Positions 1-7,856 of a stretch of 12,154 nucleotides of DNA are shown here, piece by piece. Source of the DNA: Candidatus Cloacimonas sp. SDB (lineage in GTDB: Bacteria; Cloacimonadota; Cloacimonadia; Cloacimonadales; TCS61); the NCBI GenBank assembly GCA_001412425.1, contig LKUH01000284.1:1-12154 (forward strand), written 5' to 3'. The translations under genes and the position numbers were made by a program. The notes beneath the pieces were generated by a model. The model worked only from the letters and a program-made list of their open reading frames with translations. It was not told the origin of the DNA and ran no database searches. Each line of letters starts with the position of its first letter. Within the stretch, counting starts at the first letter, position 1.

Positions 1-1690
1 TGATATAGAGATACCGCTTAATTTTTTTGGTGGGTGTTTTTTCAAAAGGTTCTGATTGTTCAATAATTTTCTGAATTCTGGAAAAAACAGATATTCTTTC
101 ATTCACAAAATTTTTAATTTCATCCATTTTTTTGATTTTAAATTCCTGAATTTTCTTCTCACTGATATTTTTCTTATTGATTTCATCATCAAGTAGTTCA
201 TAATTTAAAAAAGTTCTGGCTACAATTTTATCTTCAGATTTATAAACTAAAGATTCCAATACATAATCATTTTCATTCAAAACAGCTTCAATTTCTTCAG
301 GATAGATATTTTCTCCGCTGGGTCCTAAAATGATATTTTTTATCCTGCCCAGAATGTAAAGGTACCTGTTATTTTTCAGGTAGCCCAGGTCTCCCGTTTT
401 AAACCAGCCATCTTTCGTAAAGGTATCCCGCGTAGCTTCCGGATTCTTAAAATAACCCTTCATTACATTTTCGCCTTTTACTTGAATTTCACCATCTTTA
501 TCGTCAGGGTTTTTCTTTTCAATTCTCACATTTACGCCTGGAATGACATAGCCGGTGGAACGAAATTTAGTTTTCTGGGGAGAACTGCCGGCAATCAGAG
601 GAGAAGTTTCGGTGAGTCCATATCCTATGGCGTAGGGGAATTTGGCATCTCTTAAAAACTGTTCAACTTCAGCCGAAAGTAACGCTCCGCCTATACCGTA
701 GAAACGCAGTTTACCACCAAAAGAACGATACAGCTTTCTGCCCGCAGCCTGATGAAGAAGTATTCTGAATATGGGGATTTTATATAATGATCTTAAGATA
801 ATGTTGGAATTAAATTTAGGATGGATCTTGGTTTTAAAAATTTTCTCAATAATAAGTGGAACAGTTAATATCATAGTGGGCCTAATTTTCTGCATGGCAG
901 GAATAAGCACTCTGCCAGTCGGTGGTTTCTTGAGATAATAAACAGAAGCACCACAGATGAAAGGTAGAATAAAACCTAAGGTACATTCATAAGTATGAGA
1001 AAGCGGCAGGATGGAAATCAATCTGTCATTTTGATCAAGAGGCTGGATCTTATAGGTGGCTAATGCATCAAAAACCAGATTTTTATGAGTTATACTTACC
1101 CCTTTAGAATTACCGGTGGTACCCGAAGTATAAATTATTGCTGCCAGATCATCTTCAGAAATTACAGCAGGTTTTATACCAGCCAGTTTAAGAGCAGAAT
1201 CCTTTATTTTAGCAAATTCTTTTGATCCTTCCTGTAAGAGGTTTTTAAGCTTTTCTCGAGGAGTTTCCAGCGGAATGACAGAAAAATTATCAATCAGAAT
1301 TCTCAAATTCAATTCTTCCAATGTTGCATCTTCAATCTTCTGATAGAGTTTTTCCGAAATGAAAATTCCTTTACAACCCGAATGTTTTAGAATGTGATGA
1401 ATTTCGTTTTGATGAAAATCAGGCAATACAGGAACAACAACTGCACCAATTGTTGTTATAGCGAAGTAGGAAATGCCCCAGTTGGGACAATTTTCACTGA
1501 GGATTGCAACTTTATCACCCTTTCTTATACCTAGTCTTAGTAAAAGGCTGGAAATTTCAAAGACTTTATCATGTACCTGATTGTAAGTTAATGGATTACC
1601 ACCAACCCAGGAAAAAGCAATTTGCTCAGAGAAAATTCTGGTGCTGCGCCAAAATATTTTTTCCAATGTTAAAGTTGTAATATCTTCCAT
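1..1690 (-). CDS. Long-chain acyl-CoA synthetase (AMP-binding, ANL superfamily), C-terminus cut by window edge
   Basis: The reading frame is open from an ATG at 1690-1688 to the left edge, giving 563 visible residues. By family knowledge it activates free fatty acids with ATP to acyl-AMP and transfers them to CoA at the inner face of the cytoplasmic membrane. Motifs run in the expected order: the phosphate-binding loop YTSGTTGNSKG (residues 187-197), YGLTETSP (357-364), TGDLGY with the ribose-binding Asp near 434, GRIKN (448-452) followed by GENIYPEEIE, and a C-terminal PTKKIKR whose Lys (about 556) is the usual adenylation lysine. Since that motif normally lies close to the C-terminus, only a few residues are probably missing. 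A GAGGT stretch just upstream of the ATG supports the start. The overall pattern is that of FadD15-type long-chain enzymes rather than acetyl-CoA synthetase; chain-length preference cannot be read from sequence. It is divergent to trmB. Confidence 0.93.
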   Translation of the reverse strand, partial: MEDITTLTLEKIFWRSTRIFSEQIAFSWVGGNPLTYNQVHDKVFEISSLLLRLGIRKGDKVAILSENCPNWGISYFAITTIGAVVVPVLPDFHQNEIHHILKHSGCKGIFISEKLYQKIEDATLEELNLRILIDNFSVIPLETPREKLKNLLQEGSKEFAKIKDSALKLAGIKPAVISEDDLAAIIYTSGTTGNSKGVSITHKNLVFDALATYKIQPLDQNDRLISILPLSHTYECTLGFILPFICGASVYYLKKPPTGRVLIPAMQKIRPTMILTVPLIIEKIFKTKIHPKFNSNIILRSLYKIPIFRILLHQAAGRKLYRSFGGKLRFYGIGGALLSAEVEQFLRDAKFPYAIGYGLTETSPLIAGSSPQKTKFRSTGYVIPGVNVRIEKKNPDDKDGEIQVKGENVMKGYFKNPEATRDTFTKDGWFKTGDLGYLKNNRYLYILGRIKNIILGPSGENIYPEEIEAVLNENDYVLESLVYKSEDKIVARTFLNYELLDDEINKKNISEKKIQEFKIKKMDEIKNFVNERISVFSRIQKIIEQSEPFEKTPTKKIKRYLYI

Positions 1691-1879
1691 TTTACCTCAC
1701 TTGCTATATTTTTGTCAGAATTTAAGAAATAGTATATAGTGTCAAAGTTATAATTAACACTTGCTTAAAAAAATTATCAGGAAAAATGATTTAGGGTCAA
1801 TTTTCTGCAATTGATGTTTATTGACACATTGTGGGACGTTGTTTTCCTGACACTAGTTTAGTAATATTCACAGGATATC
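1691..1879. promoter_or_regulatory. Divergent intergenic region between the acyl-CoA synthetase gene and trmB
   Basis: This 189-nt AT-rich gap must hold promoters for both outward-facing genes. On the minus strand a good -10 candidate, TATACT (1736-1731), lies about 40 nt upstream of the synthetase start, but its -35 partner is poor (GTGTTA, 1760-1755, 18-nt spacer). A perfect TTGACA also occurs on the minus strand (1745-1740) and on the plus strand (1821-1826); neither has a good -10 at 16-18 nt. TGACAC occurs three times, including an 8-bp inverted pair TAGTGTCA (1737-1744) and TGACACTA (1848-1855). No RNA gene or small ORF was recognised here. Confidence 0.35.
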
Positions 1880-2503
1880 ATGGAAGAACTTAGAATAAAA
1901 AGAGAATTTTTTCAGATCGAGATCGCCAAAGGTGAAATTATCAACTTTGGAAGACTATTTGGAAACGGTCACCCTGTGCATCTTGAGATCGGAAGTGGCA
2001 GGGGGGAATTTCTAATTCAGAAAGCGGAGCAAAATCCTCAGGTTAATTTTTTCGCTTTGGAATTGAAGGAGAAAAGAATTAAAACAATATTAAGAAAACT
2101 TGATCCGCAAAATCATGGAAATGTCAAATTAAGCCGTGTTCTCGTTGATGCTTCAATTACTGAATACATCGGGGAAAATTCTCTTGAGATGATCTATATC
2201 ATTCATCCGGATCCCTGGCCTAAAAGAAAACATTTTAAAAATAGAATCATCCAGAAGGAATTTATCACACATCTAAAAAAAATTCTGAAACCGAAAGGAG
2301 AGATATTCATTTCTACAGATCTTAAGGAATATGCTTCCTGGATATTGAAACTGTTCAACGAGAGGAACGATTTCAAAAGCTATTACGAAAATGGTTATAC
2401 GCATATCAGTCCGGAAGGACACTTTGAAACGCATTTTGAAAAGAAGAAGAAGCAGGAAGGTTATAATCCCTTTTATATGAGATTTATTAAAATGACAGAT
2501 TAA
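1880..2503 (+). CDS. trmB: tRNA (guanine-N7-)-methyltransferase TrmB
   Basis: The enzyme uses S-adenosylmethionine to methylate N7 of guanine 46 in the tRNA variable loop. The 207-residue length fits the single-domain Rossmann methyltransferase family (about 210-240). Visible signatures are the SAM-binding loop LEIGSGRGEF (35-44), the acidic strand end ALELKEKR (59-66), the family hallmark HPDPWPKRKH (109-118), ISTDLKEYA (144-152), and the C-terminal THFEKKKKQEG (184-194), corresponding to the TxFExxxxxxG specificity motif. The start is supported by AGGA a few bases upstream (CACAGGATATC before ATG). It is the first gene of the plus-strand run; the HD-phosphohydrolase gene follows after 16 nt, suggesting co-transcription. 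Confidence 0.96.
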   Translation: MEELRIKREFFQIEIAKGEIINFGRLFGNGHPVHLEIGSGRGEFLIQKAEQNPQVNFFALELKEKRIKTILRKLDPQNHGNVKLSRVLVDASITEYIGENSLEMIYIIHPDPWPKRKHFKNRIIQKEFITHLKKILKPKGEIFISTDLKEYASWILKLFNERNDFKSYYENGYTHISPEGHFETHFEKKKKQEGYNPFYMRFIKMTD

Positions 2504-2519
2504 AAAACCGGAGTAAAAA

Positions 2520-3677
2520 ATGGACAGACATAAACTGCAGAAGATCTATGATCAACGAACCAGCTATGAATCAGCCAACTACAGTATTCATGCCTGCAGG
2601 AATGAACAGGCTTACAGACTTCAGGAGGAACCTGACTGTCATATTAGAACACCTTTTGCCGTAGATCGGGACAGAATTATACACAGTGGAGCTTATCGCC
2701 GTTATCAGGGTAAAACTCAGGTATTTTCCTTTACCAATATGTTTGATGAAGAAACTTCCAACCGAAGTCTGCACACAACTTATGTTTCGCAGATCTCCAG
2801 AACTATAGGGAAGATGCTGGGCATGAATCTGGATCTGATTGAAGCTATTGCACTGGGACATGATCTGGGACATCCACCCTTCGGTCACGATGGAGAGGTT
2901 TCACTGAGCAAATGCTGCCGTAATTATGGTATCGGTTCCTTCCATCACAATATAGAAAGCCTGCATATTGTTGATTCGATTTCCAGAAAAGGGGCAGGGT
3001 TAAATCTAAATTTTCAGACCCGGGACGGGATCATTTCGCATGACGGTGAAGTGCATAATACCATTCTAAAACCGCAGATGAATAAGACTGAACAAAATAT
3101 TCAAAATTATATTGCAGAACGCCAAGCCGGAAAAGAATTTGCCTGGATGCCCGCAACAATGGAAGGTTGTATTGTAAGAATTTCTGATACAATCGCCTAT
3201 ATCGGACAGGATATAGAAGATGCTATACGCCTTGATATTCTTAAAAGAGAAGATTTGCCCCACGATTGTGTCCAATATCTGGGCAACAGGAACAGTAAGA
3301 TCATCGATACTTTGGTAAAAAGTGTAATTGTGAACAGTTATGAGCAAGATTTCATTGCTTTTGACGATGAAACTTCGCATTATTTACTGAAACTGAAAAA
3401 ATTTAATTATGAAAGAATATATACTGACTCCAATGTTAAAAGTGCCAGAATTAAAATAGATAAAAGCATGGAAATTCTGTTTGAACAATACCTGCAGGAT
3501 ATTTCCAGTAACGATCTCAGTTCCAAAATTTTCACTCAGTTCCTGAACAGTAAACAAAACACTTATCTGGAAAAATATTCTGACGCCGAAAAAGTCCGCG
3601 ATTTTATTGCTACTATGACAGACCGATATTATAATGAAGAAGTAAAAAATTACTTCCTTCCCGGAAGTTTTTATTGA
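2520..3677 (+). CDS. dGTPase-like HD-domain dNTP triphosphohydrolase
   Basis: This 385-residue protein belongs to the HD phosphohydrolase superfamily, dGTPase-like branch, whose characterised members cleave dNTPs to deoxynucleoside and triphosphate. The metal-binding set is complete: His85 in SLHTTYVSQISRTIG, His114-Asp115 in ALGHDLGHPPFGHDGE (111-126), and Asp223 in RISDTIAYIGQDIEDA. The N-terminal segment RIIHSGAYRRYQGKTQVF (52-69) matches the family's conserved arginine-rich entry motif, and FHHNIESLHIV (141-151) matches the conserved His-Asn block. The first HD helix reads HTTYV rather than the HTLEV common in classical Dgt, closer to the variant class seen in Firmicutes as I remember it, so substrate specificity is uncertain and no symbol is given. 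GGAG lies upstream of the start. It sits between trmB and prfB and is probably co-transcribed. Confidence 0.88.
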   Translation: MDRHKLQKIYDQRTSYESANYSIHACRNEQAYRLQEEPDCHIRTPFAVDRDRIIHSGAYRRYQGKTQVFSFTNMFDEETSNRSLHTTYVSQISRTIGKMLGMNLDLIEAIALGHDLGHPPFGHDGEVSLSKCCRNYGIGSFHHNIESLHIVDSISRKGAGLNLNFQTRDGIISHDGEVHNTILKPQMNKTEQNIQNYIAERQAGKEFAWMPATMEGCIVRISDTIAYIGQDIEDAIRLDILKREDLPHDCVQYLGNRNSKIIDTLVKSVIVNSYEQDFIAFDDETSHYLLKLKKFNYERIYTDSNVKSARIKIDKSMEILFEQYLQDISSNDLSSKIFTQFLNSKQNTYLEKYSDAEKVRDFIATMTDRYYNEEVKNYFLPGSFY

Positions 3678-3730
3678 TATTTTTATAACCTTAAGCATTT
3701 TTGAACAACTTTAATTTATCAGGAGTTTTA

Positions 3731-4838
3731 ATGGAATATATTGATTTTCAAAAGGAAGTTGAAGAAGTAGCAGATAGAATATCAGAGATCAGGAGGTTAC
3801 TTTGACACTTCTCAGATTGTTCAACAAATTAAACTAGATCAGCAGGAGATGAACAAACCTGATTTCTGGAATGACACTAACAGGGCTCAGAAAATCTCAA
3901 AAGAAGTTAACAATTTACAGAATCAACTGGAAAGGGACAGTAAGTTGAAACAGGTTAAAGAGGACTTGGAAACCTATCTGCTGTTACTGGAAGAAGATTT
4001 TTCGGATAATCTGCTTAATGAAGCCGTTAAGGAGCTCAAGAAATCCCAAACCCTTATAGATGAAGCAGAGATTCAAATCCTTCTAAGTGGAAAAAATGAC
4101 TCTAACAATGCAATTATTGCCATTCATCCCGGTGCAGGAGGAACAGAATCACAGGACTGGGCTGAAATGTTGTTGCGCATGTACACAAGATGGGCAGAAA
4201 ACAACAATTATGAAACTGAAATCATCGACTATCTGCCCGGTGATGAAGCGGGTTTAAAAAGTGTGACAATGGAAGTTTTTGGAGATTACGCCTACGGCTA
4301 TCTGAAGACAGAGACAGGTATACATCGGCTGGTAAGAATCTCACCTTTTAATGCGCAGGGAAAACGTCAGACCTCCTTTGCTTCCATTTTCATTTACCCC
4401 ATAATAACAGATGATATTGAGATCGAAATAGATCCCAAAGATCTTAGAATTGATACTTTCAGATCCAGTGGAAAGGGCGGGCAGGGAGTTAATACTACTG
4501 ATTCTGCTGTTAGAATTACCCATCTTCCTACAAATATAGTTGTTCAATGCCAGAATGAAAGATCACAGATCATCAATCGTGAAGTTGCTATGAAAATTTT
4601 GAAATCGAGACTCTATCAATTGCGAGAAGAAGAGAGAGATAAAGAAAAACAGCTGCTGGAAAACAGTAAAACTGAAATAGGCTGGGGCAATCAGATCAGA
4701 TCTTATGTTTTTCATCCTTACCAGATGGTAAAGGACCATAGAACAAACTATGAAACCAGTCAGATAGAGAATGTCATGAATGGAGAACTTACAGATTTCA
4801 TGTTTGCTTATTTGAAGTTTACGGCCAGGCATAAATAG
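3731..4838 (+). CDS. prfB: Peptide chain release factor 2 (RF2), expressed by programmed +1 frameshift
   Basis: RF2 recognises UAA and UGA stop codons and triggers peptide release on the ribosome. The coding sequence is in two frames: 3731-3802 (24 codons) ending at an in-frame UGA (3803-3805), then the +1 frame from 3804 to the stop at 4836-4838, for a 368-residue product (E. coli RF2 has 365). The start has AGGAG at 3721-3725. After joining, the UGA-specific SPF tripeptide falls at 204-206 (RISPFNAQGKRQTSFAS) and the catalytic GGQ at 249-251 (SSGKGGQGVNTTDSAVR), one residue off the E. coli positions. The residue equivalent to E. coli 246, which influences termination efficiency, is Ser. The position after GGQ is Gly, where E. 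coli has His. Starting at the ATG at 3849 would wrongly drop 39 residues. uppS follows after 14 nt. Confidence 0.97.
3791..3806 (+). promoter_or_regulatory. prfB programmed +1 ribosomal frameshift site
   Basis: The stretch reads AGG AGG TTA CTT TGA C. It contains an internal Shine-Dalgarno-like AGGAGG (3791-3796), a three-base spacer, the slippery CTT codon (3800-3802), and an in-frame UGA followed by C, a weak termination context. This is the same architecture and spacing as the E. coli site (AGGGGG, three bases, CTT, TGA, C). Established mechanism: when RF2 is scarce, slow decoding of UGA lets peptidyl-tRNA-Leu slip from CUU to UUU, so RF2 controls its own synthesis. Confidence 0.96.
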
Positions 4839-4852
4839 GTTTGGAATTATAA

Positions 4853-5587
4853 ATGGAATATAAAGAGCTGATCAAGCAACTGGATAAAAAAAGAATGCCA
4901 CAACATATAGCCATAATTATGGATGGCAATGGTCGCTGGGCTGAATTGCATAATACAAAAAGGATCAATGGTCACAAAAAAGGTGTCGAAACTGTACGGG
5001 AAATCGTGGAGACAAGTGTAGAGATAGATTTGAAGTATCTGACCATTTATGCTTTTTCCACGGAAAACTGGCGCCGGAGTAAAGACGAAGTCAATTATCT
5101 TTTGAAATTGATCATGGATTCCCTGGTCAAAGAGATTGATGAATTGAAGAAGAATAATGTGAACATCAGATTTATCGGCAGCAGGAAAGAGCTTTCTGCT
5201 TCTTATAATAAAAAGGTGATGGAAACCTGTGCCCGGAGCTGGAATAACACAGGGCTTCACCTTAATGTTGCGATGAATTATGGGGGAAGACGCGAGATTA
5301 TTGAAGCTTTTAATCAGATTTATCAGGACATCAAAACTGAAAAAATTACTGAAACTGAAATCAACGATGAATTGATCGGTAAATACCTTTACACAAGTGG
5401 AATGCCGGACCCTGATCTGGTAATAAGGACCAGTGGTGAAATCAGGTCATCAAATTTTCTTGTTTGGCAGACAGCCTATTCTGAATTCTGGTTTACCGAC
5501 ACATTATGGCCCGATTTTAGCAGTGCCGAATACATCAGGGCTATTCTTGAATTTCAGAACCGGAACAGGAGATTTGGTGCCAGATAA
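4853..5587 (+). CDS. uppS: Isoprenyl transferase (undecaprenyl diphosphate synthase)
   Basis: This cis-prenyltransferase condenses isopentenyl diphosphate onto farnesyl diphosphate to make undecaprenyl diphosphate, the lipid carrier for peptidoglycan and O-antigen synthesis. At 244 residues it has normal family length. Signatures are IAIIMDGNGRWA (19-30) with the catalytic Asp24, the GHKKG block (40-44), LTIYAFSTENWRRS (63-76), MNYGGRREI (141-149), and the C-terminal region DLVIRTSGE (188-196), RSSNFLVWQTAYSEFWF and LWPDF (218-222). The final FGAR resembles the usual RRFG ending. The ribosome-binding site is weak (TTGGA upstream of ATG), so expression may lean on coupling to prfB, 14 nt away. 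cdsA follows after 15 nt, the common bacterial uppS-cdsA pairing. Confidence 0.96.
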   Translation: MEYKELIKQLDKKRMPQHIAIIMDGNGRWAELHNTKRINGHKKGVETVREIVETSVEIDLKYLTIYAFSTENWRRSKDEVNYLLKLIMDSLVKEIDELKKNNVNIRFIGSRKELSASYNKKVMETCARSWNNTGLHLNVAMNYGGRREIIEAFNQIYQDIKTEKITETEINDELIGKYLYTSGMPDPDLVIRTSGEIRSSNFLVWQTAYSEFWFTDTLWPDFSSAEYIRAILEFQNRNRRFGAR

Positions 5588-5602
5588 AAGAGCGGAGGTA
5601 AA

Positions 5603-6394
5603 ATGAACTTGATTTACAGAATTCTGCTGGGAATAATATTTATTCCGGTTATTCTACTGCTGTTTTATCTGGGGGGATGGTATTTAATTGCTTTTCTTAC
5701 AGTTGTAGCTTGTGTGCAAAGTCTGGAATTAAGGAAATTATTTCAGCTTAAACAAATTCAGATTCCGCTGGTTATTGTTCCGTTAAATCTGGCTTTTTTG
5801 TATTTTCTTGTCTGGCAGAAACTTGATTTTGCTCTGGCAGTTATTTTATTGATTCAAATAATTCTATTTTGTCATGAATTAATCAAAAAAAGGATGAACA
5901 AAATAGTAAAAATTACATCAGCATCATTATTTCTGGTCCTTTATTCTTCTTTTTTTATTTCTTTCGTATATTATGTCAGGCAACTGCAAAATGGCAGGAC
6001 CCTGCTGATCTGTCTGATGATACTGATCTGGATAACTGATACCGCTGCCTATTTCAGCGGTACCTATCTGGGACGAAAGCGCAACATAATCGCTGCCAGT
6101 CCTAAAAAATCATTGGAAGGATTTATCGGCGGTATCATCGCTGCACTGGGTGGAGCTTTTATTTGTGGAACGTTGTGGAATTTATCCATTTCTGAAATTT
6201 TAATACTGGGAATTACAGCTGGGATTGTTGGTCAATTCGGAGATTTGATGGAATCATTGATTAAAAGAGATTTTGGAGTTAAAGACAGTTCCTCCCTATT
6301 ACCGGGCCACGGTGGTATGCTGGACAGGTTTGACAGTTTAACTCTAGCCGCGCCTGTTTTTTTTGTAATACTTAAACTTTTCGGCATTAAATAA
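5603..6394 (+). CDS. cdsA: Phosphatidate cytidylyltransferase (CDP-diacylglycerol synthase)
   Basis: This integral membrane enzyme converts phosphatidic acid and CTP to CDP-diacylglycerol, the branch-point precursor of bacterial phospholipids. The 263-residue protein has successive hydrophobic segments (about 5-33, 55-92, 106-125, 133-155, 172-191 and 197-213 among them). The CTP_transf_1 signature lies at 218-244, visible as SLIKRDFGVKDSSS followed by LLPGHGGMLDRFDS, with all key K-R, K-D, H-G-G and D-R-x-D residues present. ITDTAAYFSG (144-153) and the SPKKSLEGFIGG stretch (166-177) are further conserved blocks. The start has a strong GGAGGT upstream. Undecaprenyl and phospholipid precursor synthesis are thus adjacent. 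Confidence 0.96.
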   Translation: MNLIYRILLGIIFIPVILLLFYLGGWYLIAFLTVVACVQSLELRKLFQLKQIQIPLVIVPLNLAFLYFLVWQKLDFALAVILLIQIILFCHELIKKRMNKIVKITSASLFLVLYSSFFISFVYYVRQLQNGRTLLICLMILIWITDTAAYFSGTYLGRKRNIIAASPKKSLEGFIGGIIAALGGAFICGTLWNLSISEILILGITAGIVGQFGDLMESLIKRDFGVKDSSSLLPGHGGMLDRFDSLTLAAPVFFVILKLFGIK

Positions 6395-6413
6395 TTAGAG
6401 AGTTTTTAGAAAT

Positions 6414-7856
6414 ATGAAATATTTTTTGTTAATTTTAATAATATTATTCAACGGATGCGCTTTATTAAATTTTTCCGGGCCGGATCCAATTATTGAAGCA
6501 AAGCCGAATATCACAGAAGATTCCTTAAAAACGGAATTGACTTTAAAAGATAAAGAGATCGAACAATTGTATTTCCAGCTGGATGAAATGAATTACACGA
6601 TCGATTCACTCAAACAATCTCTGGAAATTAGCAACAGCAGAGTTGCCTATGATCCGGAATTTCAGCTTCCCACTTCTATAATTTTTGCCGGAAGATTATT
6701 TGACCTTTCCAATGAAAGGTTATATGCTAAACTGGAACAGATCTACGAGCAGGAATTGCAGTCAGCCCATAAATTTATTCCCAGAAGTGGAAAATATTTT
6801 CCGCTGATTGAACAGATCTTTGCCCAGTATGATATTCCAGATGATGTAAAATATCTGGCTGTTGTAGAAAGCCGTTTGAGTCCTCTGGCCTACTCAAGGG
6901 TGGGAGCAGTTGGCATGTGGCAATTCATGAGTGCTACTGCCAGAGGTTTCGGGCTAAAGATAGATGATTTTGTTGATGAACGGAAGAATGTGATTAAATC
7001 CACTGCAGCTGCGGCAAAATTTTTACAGAATAACTACGATTATCTTTCCAGCAGAGGTGCTGAAGACTGGCTTCTGGCTGTAAGTGCTTATAACGCTGGT
7101 GCCGGTAATATAGCAAAAGCAATGCGGGAACAGGGTGGATCAGATTTTTTTGATCTGATCATGAAATCGGATGAATCTCACAATTTCGTCTGGCGTGCTG
7201 TAGCTACCAAAATTATTTTTGAAAATCAGGAAGAGATTTTCGGAATGAAATTTGAGCTGGACGAATCTCTTCTAACCCAGACCAGAGCAGTCGAATTGAC
7301 CTTGAAGGGTTATCACAAAATAGATGAATGGGCTAAAGCCCAGGGAACGGTTGTCAGCAGGGTTTGGGAATATAATCCCTGGATAAAGATCTATCAGAGA
7401 GAAAGAAGCAAATATTCTGCCGTAAATGATGTTATTCTGCCACCCGGTGAATTTACTATTTTATTACCGATCGATTCTGAGCCGAATGAAAATGAACTTG
7501 TGGCAATAGAAAGAGAGCTACTGCAGGAAAATAACGGTTATTTCACTCAACATATAGTGCAGAAAGGAGATACACTCTATGATATTGCCAGGAAATACAG
7601 AACTTCAATAACCAAGATCAAAAACCTGAATGGATTACATTCCAATGTTATTTATCCTGGTCAAAAATTGAAACTGTTTGGATCCACTTCCGTAAGTTCA
7701 GATTCTGATAAATATTATGTTGTAAAATCAGGAGATTCAGTATCTGTCATATCAAAAAAACTGGGTGTTTCCAGCAATCATCTGATCTCAAAAAACAATT
7801 TAACAAATAATAATGGTATTGTTTTGATCACACCGGGTCAGAAATTATATTACTAA
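6414..7856 (+). CDS. Lipoprotein lytic transglycosylase with two LysM domains (MltD-like)
   Basis: This predicted murein-cleaving envelope lipoprotein has 480 residues. It opens with a hydrophobic signal segment and a possible lipobox ending at Cys15 (LFNGC; Phe at -3 is off-consensus). Residues about 38-75 look like a short coiled coil. The SLT/GH23 domain spans about 125-240, with catalytic Glu152 in VVESRLSPLAYS, then GAVGMWQFMSATARGFG (164-180) and AVSAYNAGAGNI (222-233), all family hallmarks. Two C-terminal LysM peptidoglycan-binding repeats follow: 379-422 (HIVQKGDTLYDIARKY) and 434-480 (YYVVKSGDSVSVISKKLG), the second ending at the terminus. The domain order matches E. coli MltD. The stop overlaps the next start by one base (TAATG), implying translational coupling to rimI although the functions are unrelated. 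Confidence 0.92.
   Translation: MKYFLLILIILFNGCALLNFSGPDPIIEAKPNITEDSLKTELTLKDKEIEQLYFQLDEMNYTIDSLKQSLEISNSRVAYDPEFQLPTSIIFAGRLFDLSNERLYAKLEQIYEQELQSAHKFIPRSGKYFPLIEQIFAQYDIPDDVKYLAVVESRLSPLAYSRVGAVGMWQFMSATARGFGLKIDDFVDERKNVIKSTAAAAKFLQNNYDYLSSRGAEDWLLAVSAYNAGAGNIAKAMREQGGSDFFDLIMKSDESHNFVWRAVATKIIFENQEEIFGMKFELDESLLTQTRAVELTLKGYHKIDEWAKAQGTVVSRVWEYNPWIKIYQRERSKYSAVNDVILPPGEFTILLPIDSEPNENELVAIERELLQENNGYFTQHIVQKGDTLYDIARKYRTSITKIKNLNGLHSNVIYPGQKLKLFGSTSVSSDSDKYYVVKSGDSVSVISKKLGVSSNHLISKNNLTNNNGIVLITPGQKLYY

Noticed and set aside
1821..1849. trmB promoter built on the perfect TTGACA at 1821-1826
   Set aside because: No acceptable -10 sequence occurs 16-18 nt downstream (TTTCCT, TTCCTG or TCCTGA).
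1839..1867. trmB promoter with TTGTTT (1839-1844) and TAATAT (1862-1867)
   Set aside because: Spacing is 17 nt, but the implied transcription start would fall at or after the ribosome-binding site, just before the ATG at 1880; both boxes are also weak.
3678..3730. Terminator or attenuator in the 53-nt gap before prfB
   Set aside because: No stem of useful length with a T-run is visible; the gap is simply AT-rich with the prfB ribosome-binding site at its end.
3849..4838. RF2 coding sequence starting at the ATG at 3849
   Set aside because: No ribosome-binding site fits it, it lacks the N-terminal helix, and the upstream frame with AGGAG start, UGA and frameshift signal restores normal RF2 length and motif positions.
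2571..5260. Minus-strand open frames opposite the HD enzyme, prfB and uppS (60-137 residues)
   Set aside because: All lie opposite strongly supported genes; their hydrophobic, Cys- and Phe-rich translations show no family features and no ribosome-binding sites were evident.
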